Below are positions 53,055 to 61,002 of a DNA stretch of 64,000 nucleotides, in pieces. The position numbers were made by a program, and so were the translations under genes. The number at the start of each line of letters is the position of its first letter. Within the stretch, counting starts at the first letter, position 1. The notes under the pieces are model-generated. The model was not told where the DNA came from. It worked only from the letters and a program-made list of their open reading frames with translations, and did no database searches. The stretch covers positions 62,001 through 126,000 of the forward strand of contig NZ_AP025020.1 in the NCBI RefSeq assembly GCF_019977735.1, read 5' to 3'. Source of the DNA: Calothrix sp. PCC 7716. GTDB lineage: Bacteria; Cyanobacteriota; Cyanobacteriia; Cyanobacteriales; Nostocaceae.

Positions 53055-53390
53055 TCAAGCCACACTATAACCCGTATCAATCCTGGCATATTCTGGCTGT
53101 AATCCCAACACAATATCTGAGCGTTCCACACCCATTTCAATGAGTTCTCGCGCAATTAAGCGATCTGTCTCATTGCGCTGAATCCAAATTTTACCATCCT
53201 TAATATCAAAGTGCATCAGGACAGTGTAAAATCGTTTATGCTTCTGCCATCCCAGGCTGACTAATTGATAATGGTCATTATCGCGGTCGCACAAAATCTG
53301 TGTTTCAAAACCTGCATCACTACGATTGCCAAGCGTATAATCTTGCAGCAAATCTTGAATAATTTTTCTGTACTGCTCTAGTCGATCCAT
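53055..53390 (-). CDS. xisI: XisI-family protein
   Basis: The protein has 111 residues and matches XisI throughout (LEQYRKIIQDLLQDYT, YQLVSLGWQ, GKIWIQRNETD, ERSDIVLGLQPEY). XisH and XisI are needed for excision of the fdxN element in Anabaena heterocysts but are found in many copies in cyanobacteria where they resemble toxin-antitoxin-type pairs. It overlaps xisH by 13 bases. No GGCGCC lies in the pair. Confidence 0.92.
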   Translation of the reverse strand: MDRLEQYRKIIQDLLQDYTLGNRSDAGFETQILCDRDNDHYQLVSLGWQKHKRFYTVLMHFDIKDGKIWIQRNETDRLIARELIEMGVERSDIVLGLQPEYARIDTGYSVA

Positions 53391-53794
53391 AGGACGATTT
53401 CCTCCTCGATCGGGTTATATACCAGTAGTTTAACCTGATAAGTACGAACTGAAGCCTTTGCTAGCGGGCGTTGGAAGAAAACTTCATAAGCAGTTAAGGG
53501 AACGGCTAAATATAGGGTTCTGTCAGGCTCCTGGGTTTCCAACACTAAGCGATAGTTGAGAAATTGACCCAAGGCCGCATGGTAATCAAATAAGGCTGAT
53601 TCACTCAGGAAGCTCTTGACTTCCACCGCAATTTTCTCTTGCCCACGATTGGCTATCAGTAAACGTTCTGCTCCCAAATCAATCCGTACTTCATCTTCAT
53701 TCTCAAATTTGAGGATGAGTGGATCGGTGAGTTTCCATTTTTCTTTGAGTAAGGCGTTTCTTACTGCGTTGTGGTAGCGGTCTTTAGCGGACAT
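53378..53794 (-). CDS. xisH: XisH-family protein, endonuclease-like
   Basis: The protein has 138 residues. It is a typical XisH: DRYHNAVRNALLKEKW, RIDLGAERLLIA, KIAVEVKSF and VPLTAYEVFFQRP. The Asp of IDLGAE and the E-x-K of VEVKSF form a PD-(D/E)XK-like site. It is the first gene of the xisH-xisI pair. No XisF-type serine recombinase is present in the window. Confidence 0.92.
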   Translation of the reverse strand: MSAKDRYHNAVRNALLKEKWKLTDPLILKFENEDEVRIDLGAERLLIANRGQEKIAVEVKSFLSESALFDYHAALGQFLNYRLVLETQEPDRTLYLAVPLTAYEVFFQRPLAKASVRTYQVKLLVYNPIEEEIVLWID

Positions 53795-54289
53795 GGTGGG
53801 AGGAGAATGGAGTCTTTGCTATCATACTTTAATCCTACCTTAATGTTCTGGATAAAAAAACCAAAACAATCTCTTTTCTGACAAATCATCTTAAAATGAC
53901 AGTTATTACCCATTTTTAGTATAAAGCAAGCGCCTACCAGGCAGGTAAAACACATTCGAGAAAAGGCATGAAAATTTGAAATGACAATTTTGACTTATCA
54001 TAAAAAAAGTATCATTCTTTTCATCTAGAAACTCTTCTAATTTTTTCGTTACCTAAATCGATACATTGTTGATGTATATTAGATTGGAAAAAAACTCTAT
54101 TAATACCTGAGTTTGACCTATTTTTGATAGAACAAGAAACTATGAAAATAGCGGTTGCAACTATTAGAACTTTAATTTGAATATTGTTCATATGTCAAAT
54201 AAGGAAGAATTTATTTTTAATTTGACAGAGAATACAAAAAAGATAAACATGTTTTATTACCATTTTGTAGGCATAAACACACAAAAACA

Positions 54290-54305
54290 TGGCACAAAAG
54301 TGCCA
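54290..54305. promoter_or_regulatory. Palindrome TGGCACAAAAGTGCCA, site 1
   Basis: A perfect 16-base palindrome with TGGCA arms, 217 bases before the start of the gene at 54523. It shares the TGGCA-N6-TGCCA frame with sites 2 and 3. Confidence 0.65.
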
Positions 54306-54374
54306 ATGTATAAATATCCCACTCACATTAAAAATTAAGTACTTACACTAACGATAATTATCGATTTACGAAAA

Positions 54375-54390
54375 TGGCACTTTTATGCCA
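54375..54390. promoter_or_regulatory. Palindrome TGGCACTTTTATGCCA, site 2
   Basis: Same TGGCA-N6-TGCCA frame as site 1, 85 bases downstream of it, which is close to eight helical turns. It lies 132 bases before the gene at 54523. Confidence 0.65.
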
Positions 54391-54522
54391 GCAACTTGGA
54401 AATTTTTGGCAAACTATTGGCGCCCTAGCAAGTGTAAACTAATAAAACGTTGTAAGTTAAATAACAGGGATAGCAACAGTGACTATAAGACAATCAAGCA
54501 TTAAATCACATCTAGATAAATA

Positions 54523-55221
54523 ATGTATTTTATACTAATGCCCATAAGTGGAATTACCCTAATTTCAATTTTAGTGTGGTTGCTCGTATCCAATTACAGA
54601 AGCCAGAGAGCATTAATATGGTGGCATAGTAGGCAATTAGCAAGAATGCATCAGGAAGGAGAAGCTATCCGTAATGGTGTGCTACAAACTACATTTTTTA
54701 TGCGTCGGCATTTAGAATCACCTGTGCCTAGTAGTACTGAGAATCAACATAAATTAGATAAGCACTACTTAGAGAGTATTGAAAAATTTCATAACTCAGT
54801 TAAAGAGCTAAGTGACTATTTGTACCCAGCATATATTGATGAAAGTCTACCTCTGGCGATTCAGCATTTGCTAGATACCTGGAAAAATCGCTCTGGTTTA
54901 AAGCTAGAATACGAGCTACCAACTGAGTGGAGTGATGAAGCTTGTGAGCGCATTCACTTATTTTTGATGCTATTAGAAGAGTTTTTACGTATTTATGTAT
55001 TAGAAGTTACAAACAATCCCAGTGTATATGTAAAGTTAAAGCAACAGAAAACTCTGAGTGAGTTAATGATTCAATTTACATATTCAGAAGAGTCTAAATT
55101 GAATGATATAAAAACTGTAGACGATATATTTCATTTGTATCGAACGATTGAAATATTATTATCTGCTAAGTGTTATCATCATCGGCGCCATAAAACTGAA
55201 ACTTGGTACTTGCGCTGGTGA
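54523..55221 (+). CDS. Membrane protein with degenerate histidine-kinase region
   Basis: The protein has 232 residues. One membrane helix (about 3-23) is followed by a dimerisation-type helix containing AIRNGVLQTTFFMRR. This aligns with the phosphorylation box IIHNGPLQTIARMIK of the CHASE2 kinase encoded at 56040, but the histidine is Arg50. The C-terminal region (HLFLMLLEEFLRIYVLEV) corresponds to the ATPase part but lacks the Asn and DxGxG motifs. It is thus likely a pseudokinase that heterodimerises with or regulates the true kinase. First gene of a group of four on the plus strand. Confidence 0.65.
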   Translation: MYFILMPISGITLISILVWLLVSNYRSQRALIWWHSRQLARMHQEGEAIRNGVLQTTFFMRRHLESPVPSSTENQHKLDKHYLESIEKFHNSVKELSDYLYPAYIDESLPLAIQHLLDTWKNRSGLKLEYELPTEWSDEACERIHLFLMLLEEFLRIYVLEVTNNPSVYVKLKQQKTLSELMIQFTYSEESKLNDIKTVDDIFHLYRTIEILLSAKCYHHRRHKTETWYLRW

Positions 55222-55316
55222 TGTCAAAAATGAGACTATAAAAGAGCAAAATAGTTTTGAATTCCGCACTTTTAATCAAAAATCGTCATTTATCGTAGCA
55301 TATTAGGTGATTAACG

Positions 55317-56000
55317 ATGCTTCAGCCAGTCGCAGTACAAAATAAGCAAACATTAACATTTTTGGTTGTTGATGACCAAGAGTTGGCTTTATACGCAACA
55401 ATCAATGTTTTAAAACCGCAGTATCCGGATATAAAAATTATAGAAGCTCAAACTGCTTCAGAAGCACTAAACCTTATAGCCAGCAATCCTAGTTTACCCG
55501 ACCTAGCCATTGTTGATTTATCAATGCCACAGACAGCAGGAGAATCTGCTCGAACCGATGCGGGAATTCAGCTACTGCGTACACTAATGGAAAAGTACCG
55601 TAATCTTAACATAGTGGTGCAAAGCGCTTATCCTCGTTCTTTAATTCGTTTAAAAGCTCTAATTAGCTGTCACGAAGGAGGGTTTACAGTTGCAGATAAA
55701 AGTTTACCCATGAAGGAGATGTTAGCCAAAGTTGATTGGGCACTTAACGGTGTAATTTATACTCCCAAAGAAATGCGTACAGTGTTAGAAGTAAAACCGG
55801 AATGGTTGGAAATGTTGGAATGGGCATTTAAGAAAGGATTGCAAGATAAAGAGATTGCAAAACAAATGAAGATTGCCGAGCGAACAGTACGTCATTACTG
55901 GAGGAATGTTCAGAATGTTTTGGAAGTTTACCCTGATGATGGTAAAAATTTACGGATTCAAACAGAAATTAGAGCTAGAGAAGAAGGCTTAATTGATTAA
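55317..56000 (+). CDS. Response regulator, receiver plus LuxR-type helix-turn-helix
   Basis: The protein has 227 residues. The receiver domain has the acidic pair DD (19-20), phosphoacceptor Asp67 in LAIVDLSMP and Lys in VADKSLP. The C-terminal helix-turn-helix (FKKGLQDKEIAKQMKIAERTVR, in pieces GLQDKEIAKQMKI and AERTVRHYW) is of the NarL/LuxR type. Located between the pseudokinase and the CHASE2 kinase genes, it is their likely partner. It may bind the TGGCA-N6-TGCCA palindromes flanking the group. Confidence 0.87.
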   Translation: MLQPVAVQNKQTLTFLVVDDQELALYATINVLKPQYPDIKIIEAQTASEALNLIASNPSLPDLAIVDLSMPQTAGESARTDAGIQLLRTLMEKYRNLNIVVQSAYPRSLIRLKALISCHEGGFTVADKSLPMKEMLAKVDWALNGVIYTPKEMRTVLEVKPEWLEMLEWAFKKGLQDKEIAKQMKIAERTVRHYWRNVQNVLEVYPDDGKNLRIQTEIRAREEGLID

Positions 56001-56039
56001 TTTAAATATAAATATAAATATATTATCATAATCAAAAAT

Positions 56040-57911
56040 ATGAATATATGGCGTATTGGTGTATTACCCGGAATTGCGGCAATAGGGCTTACAATTATCG
56101 CGCGTATGTTAGGTTCGTTGCAGTCATTAGAGCTAGCTGCATATGATACATTCATGCGTTTGCGTCAAGATGAACCCATAGATGAGAGAATTTTGATTGT
56201 TGGTATTAATGAAGAAGATATACGACGAATCAAACAGTATCCAATACCTGATGGAGAAATTGCAAAACTACTACGTACATTACAAAGCTATCAACCTGCC
56301 GCAATTGGGTTAGATATTTATAGAGATATACGTGTTGAACCAGGACATAATGAATTAGCTAGTGCATTCCAAGAGATGAAAAATGTTATTGGCATAGAAA
56401 AGGTTTTACCGGGTATTGATGGATTTACGGTGAACCCACCTCTAAATTTACCGTCGGAGCAAGTAGGTTTTGTTGATACTCTTGTTGATAAAGACGGTAA
56501 ACAGAGACGGACTCTATTGGGTACACCAGATTTAAAAGATGAATGGCGCCTATCTTTATCGCTAAAGTTAACAGATATTTATTTAAAAAAACAAGGTATT
56601 AATCGGAAAGAAGAGCAAAGTCCGAGCGAAGGATATTTAATAAAGTTTAATTCTACAAAAATACCTAAGTTTCTGCCAAATGATGGTGGTTATATTTATG
56701 CGGATAAGGGCGGATATCAAACATTAATCAATTTCCGTAGTAATATCAAACCTTTTCGTATTGTCTCTCTTACAGATATTAACAATAAAAAAGTTGATGC
56801 TAGTTGGATTCGAGATAAAATCGTGCTAATTGGTCTTACTACTCCCAGTATTAAAGATTATACATTATCCGATACGATAAAAGCTAAGAATATTCCGTTA
56901 ATTTATGGAGTAGAAATACATGCTCATGTAACTAGCCAACTTATTAGTTCTGTATTAAACCAACGACCTTTTATTAAAACTTGGGCAGATAGCTGGGAAT
57001 ATTTATGGATTATCAGTTGGGGTATTATAGTAATTGCATTAAGAAGGAAAAATTTTTCTCCATTAATAAGAATTATTGTGATTAATGGGATAATTATATT
57101 TTTTATAACTATTAGTTATTCTTTGTTAACTCTAAGTTGGTGGACTCCATTTATTCCATCATTATTAATACTATTTCTTAATGCCTTCTCTATACTAATA
57201 GCAGCAATTGACAGGTACGAAGAAAATTGGCGCCTGCGTATACAGGTACAGAAACTAGTAATTAATAAAACATTTGATATAATCCATAATGGTCCACTAC
57301 AAACAATTGCTCGAATGATAAAGCAAGTTGAAGAAAATAAAGAAATATCTAATACACAAAATTTTTTATCTGAACTACGTCAACTTAATCAAGATTTACG
57401 AGGAGTGTATAAATTAGTCAAACAAGAAAATTTTATAGCGAATAATACTTTTTACATAAATCAAGAGCAAGAAATAGATTTGAAAAGACCCCTTCATGAA
57501 GCTCTAAACGAAGTGTATATTGAGGTTTTTGATAGAGATTTTCCATGTTTTAAAACCATTAAATTTAATATAATTAACTTTCAACCCTTAAATGAAAAAA
57601 ACTTGAGTGCAGAATTAAAACACAGCATTTGTCGTTTTCTCGAAGAAGCATTATGTAACGTAGGAAAGTATGCTCAAAATACAACTCGACTTGAAATTAG
57701 TTGTGAATGTAAGAAAGGAAAAAATATAATTATAGTCAAAGATAACGGTTTAGGTGTACAAAAATTCAATCATTCGTCCTACCAAGGATTCGGAACTCAA
57801 CAAGCAATGACTTTAGCAAAGCAGTTAAGAGGTAAGTTTGAACGTCTTCCTAATTCTCCAAAAGGAACTATTTGTCAACTTTCTTGGTCTACACATAAAA
57901 GCTGGTTATGA
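56040..57911 (+). CDS. CHASE2-domain sensor histidine kinase
   Basis: The protein has 623 residues. An N-terminal membrane helix is followed by an extracellular CHASE2 domain (about 30-300; FMRLRQDEPIDERILIVGI is diagnostic), then three membrane helices (about 320-395). The cytoplasmic part has the H-box IIHNGPLQTI with His416 and a HATPase domain with EEALCNVGKYAQ and DNGLGV. It is of the NarX-like histidine-kinase class, matching the LuxR-type regulator encoded just upstream. CHASE2 kinases often stand near CHAT, DUF928 and haemagglutinin genes in cyanobacteria, as here. Signal unknown. Confidence 0.9.
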   Translation: MNIWRIGVLPGIAAIGLTIIARMLGSLQSLELAAYDTFMRLRQDEPIDERILIVGINEEDIRRIKQYPIPDGEIAKLLRTLQSYQPAAIGLDIYRDIRVEPGHNELASAFQEMKNVIGIEKVLPGIDGFTVNPPLNLPSEQVGFVDTLVDKDGKQRRTLLGTPDLKDEWRLSLSLKLTDIYLKKQGINRKEEQSPSEGYLIKFNSTKIPKFLPNDGGYIYADKGGYQTLINFRSNIKPFRIVSLTDINNKKVDASWIRDKIVLIGLTTPSIKDYTLSDTIKAKNIPLIYGVEIHAHVTSQLISSVLNQRPFIKTWADSWEYLWIISWGIIVIALRRKNFSPLIRIIVINGIIIFFITISYSLLTLSWWTPFIPSLLILFLNAFSILIAAIDRYEENWRLRIQVQKLVINKTFDIIHNGPLQTIARMIKQVEENKEISNTQNFLSELRQLNQDLRGVYKLVKQENFIANNTFYINQEQEIDLKRPLHEALNEVYIEVFDRDFPCFKTIKFNIINFQPLNEKNLSAELKHSICRFLEEALCNVGKYAQNTTRLEISCECKKGKNIIIVKDNGLGVQKFNHSSYQGFGTQQAMTLAKQLRGKFERLPNSPKGTICQLSWSTHKSWL

Positions 57912-57941
57912 AAAGTGTAAATAAAAATTAAGTTCAATCAG

Positions 57942-57957
57942 TGGCATTTTTCTGCCA
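57942..57957. promoter_or_regulatory. Palindrome TGGCATTTTTCTGCCA, site 3
   Basis: Third TGGCA-N6-TGCCA palindrome, 118 bases before the start of the DUF928 gene. With sites 1 and 2 it brackets the signalling genes. Confidence 0.65.
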
Positions 57958-58074
57958 AGTTCATGACGAGTTTTTACCAAAAACTAGGAATAAAAAGATA
58001 ATGACTAATAAACAGTTTATTTTTATTATGCTGGTAATGTAAATAATGTATATTATTCGTAATGGAAATCAGCA

Positions 58075-58854
58075 ATGAAAAAAAGATACTCCTCAAAGCA
58101 CTATTGGGCTATTAAACTATTACCCTCTTTGGTTCTCTTATCCTATTTTGTTGTAGTAAATATAGTACTTGCTACTCCTCCAAAAGGTTCGGCAGAACGT
58201 ACTCGTCCAATAAACACGGGTTCAAATGGACATAGGACAGCATGTAGTCGTACAAAAGGAAAAGAAACCCTAACAGTTCTAAGCCCTATCTATGGAAAAA
58301 CTGTTTCTACTCGACCAGTCTTTTCTTGGTTTGTACCTGACACAGAGTCATACCCTATGGAATTATACCTCTATGAAGATACCGAAAAGGGTAAAGGAGA
58401 AGAAATTCTAGCTGAAATTCCGTTACAAAGTAAATTGGGAATTATGAATTATACTTTTCCACAAGATAAAATTGCTTTATCTGTTGGGAAAAAATATATA
58501 TGGCAAATAGTACTTATGTGCGATAAAAATAATCCAATTAAAGATGTTATTGCAGAAGCTGTTTTTGAGGTAGTGGATATTCCAGCGAGTTTAAATAGTC
58601 AGTTAAAGCGTGCAAATACTAATAAAGAGAGGTCAGAGTTATATGCTCAATTTGGTTTTTGGTATGATGCTTTTGCCGAAATAAATAATGACTCCATAAA
58701 TAGAGAATTGAAACTAAGCTTGTTGGAAAGAATTAGGCAGTCAGAAATTAATACTGCAAGTGGTGTTTTAGAGGATAGAGATAAAAAAGATTTGGAAGAC
58801 CAAGCTGAAAGGCTCAGGCTTGTTATAAGTGCAGAAAAAGCAAGACAAAAGTAA
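58075..58854 (+). CDS. DUF928-domain exported protein
   Basis: The protein has 259 residues. It starts with a signal sequence (MKKRYSSKHYWAIKLLPSLVLLSY in pieces; cleavage probably near VLA) and contains the DUF928 domain (PIYGKTVSTRPVFSWFVP, GKKYIWQIVLMCD). DUF928 proteins of cyanobacteria are periplasmic and typically neighbour CHAT and CHASE2 genes. Site 3 lies in its promoter region, so it may be a target of the response regulator. Function unknown. Confidence 0.87.
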   Translation: MKKRYSSKHYWAIKLLPSLVLLSYFVVVNIVLATPPKGSAERTRPINTGSNGHRTACSRTKGKETLTVLSPIYGKTVSTRPVFSWFVPDTESYPMELYLYEDTEKGKGEEILAEIPLQSKLGIMNYTFPQDKIALSVGKKYIWQIVLMCDKNNPIKDVIAEAVFEVVDIPASLNSQLKRANTNKERSELYAQFGFWYDAFAEINNDSINRELKLSLLERIRQSEINTASGVLEDRDKKDLEDQAERLRLVISAEKARQK

Positions 58855-58898
58855 TTAATTATTTTGATTGGCGCCTGGTAATAAACTAGTAATATAAA

Positions 58899-61000
58899 TT
58901 ATAACCAGTTGCCAATTATTACATAAGGAGACCAATTTCGTGGATGACTGTATAGCTTACCATTTTCATATCTTTTTTCGTCTTTAATAAGCTTTACAAG
59001 TACAGATTGTAATGCTTTTGCTTTACTAACACTATAATTACGAAGTAGTTCATCATAAAAATCAATAGCAACTTTTGCTGCAGTTACATCATCAACAACC
59101 CAAAGAGAAGCTAAAGCGCTTTTTGCTCCTGCCTGTACTGCTACTCCTCCTAATCCTAAAGTAGAACGGTCATCACCCGTTGCTGTTTCGCAAGCTGTTA
59201 AAGCTAATAGTTCTAATGGTTCTGTATTACGATTAAATTCACGAATTATTTTGTCAAATTCGTTGAAAGTAATTTTCTTATTATCTCCCGTAACTATAAA
59301 AGTATCTTCTGGTCTAATACCAAATTGACCGTGGGTTGCTATATGGATAATAGAGTAGAAATTTCTTGCGAGTTCTTGTTTTAGTGTGTCGTTGTTAAAA
59401 TTTGTATTTAATAACGGTTTGCCTGATATTTTCTGCAAAACTCCTTTAATTTCTTCAAGAACATTTGGGAGTGGTCTAAATAACTTACCATCTATTGTTG
59501 CTTCTTGACTTAAACCTAAAGCTAGTACCTGCAAATTTTTACGGTTTATCAGTTCTGGTTTAGTCAAGCTGAAACTAGGAATAATTGCAATAGCATATCT
59601 TTCAATTAAAAATTGCTTATTTTTTTTGTCAAACAAAGCAGCCATTGGCACATTACGTAAAATTCCATCTTGAATAAAAACTAATGTATCAATATTATTT
59701 TCATAGCTTGTTTTCTGCAAAATATCAAACTGTCCAATTATCCAAGAGTAAATATTGCCAGCTAAATTTTCATCAAATAAACCTCTTCCTTTTGAAGCTT
59801 GTATATTCTTACGAAACTTTTTAATTTCTTCTTCAACGTTTTCTCTATTTTTATTGTATGATGCAGTTTGAATTGTACCATTTGGAAGAGTTAAGAAAAC
59901 AGTTGTTTTATCTTCCAAAATGAAAGTGCTAATAACAGCTGTTTTATTTACATACTTCTTAGATTCGCCACTAACTCTGAATAATCCATCTTCATTAATA
60001 TTTTGTAAATTATCTCTACCTTGATTCAATGCTGCCAAATTACAATCATCACCAAAATAATTTTGTAACTCTGCTAATTTTAAAGAATCAATAGTTTTAA
60101 GGATAGATGAAAAGTTAGTTTGATTATTTTTGGAAATAGAAGATTTAACAGATGCTTCAATTGGTTTGTTTAAACTTAGCTTCATCGCAACTAAATCACG
60201 ATAAATTGGGTCAATACTATCTCGGAAGTCAAATTGAATATCTCTATTTGCTGTTAAAATATCAGAGCGACTGTTTTTTTCTAAAGTAGAAACTGCCTGC
60301 TCGTAAGCTCGAATAGCTTGTTCTATCTTTTTTTGCTTCTTAAGAATACGTCCAGTTTGCCACTCCCATAAATACAAGCTATCTAAAGACTTTCCTTTTT
60401 CTGCTGCTGCTCTTGCTTGGTCAGTAAAATCGATTGCATTAGTATATTCTTGACGACATTCATATATATTACCTTTTTCTCCAAGTGCGAATGACTTAGC
60501 GCGGTTATCTTTAAGAGTATTTGCAATATCAACCGCACTATCAATTAGTTCTTGAGCTTGTTTCTCCAAATTTTGTGGTATACATCTTGCTTTATTTTTT
60601 TGCAAATTAATCAAGTTAACAGTAGTATAAATTTTAGCTCTGCTATTAGGTAATTTCGTAATTAGTTCAGTTGCATTGTCCAACAATATTTGAAAATCTT
60701 TTTTTTGAACATCTTTAAATTTTCTATTTGTTTGAAAACTATTTTCTTCGCAATCAAAGTTGATTGCACCTTTTTCTTTTTGAATTTCGTCAAACTTTGT
60801 ATAAAAATTACTTAAACTTAAAATAGCTTGAATTTGACCTTGATTATTTTCCTGAAGTTTTGCATTATCTCTGCTCTTCTGTAAAAAATACCACGCTTTA
60901 TCAGCACTACAGATAGCGCTGTTTCTGAACTTTTCAGTATCACCACTGCTTCCGACCTGACTCAAAGAGCGACGGTAGTTTAGTAGAGCTTGTTGATTTT
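58899..61000 (-). CDS. CHAT-domain caspase-like protein with TPR repeats, 5' end missing
   Basis: A TTG start at 60965 gives 688 residues. The C-terminal CHAT domain has the caspase-type dyad: His in IHIATHGQFG and Cys in LALTACETATG. TPR-like repeats fill the N-terminal half (AIRAYEQAVSTLEK, SFALGEKGNIYE). The minus-strand frame stays open upstream of 60965 and still reads like a TPR (QQALLNYRRSLSQVG), ending where haemagglutinin coding begins on the other strand near 61000. The gene therefore seems to lack its true start and signal peptide. CHAT proteases cleave protein partners; the target here is unknown. Confidence 0.8.
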
Positions 61001-61002
61001 TA

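Larger units (their letters stand above)
53795..54522. other. Long intergenic region upstream of the signalling genes
   Basis: About 730 bases between xisH (minus) and the degenerate kinase gene (plus). It contains two of the three TGGCA-N6-TGCCA palindromes. One GGCGCC at 54419. No gene is visible. Confidence 0.5.
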
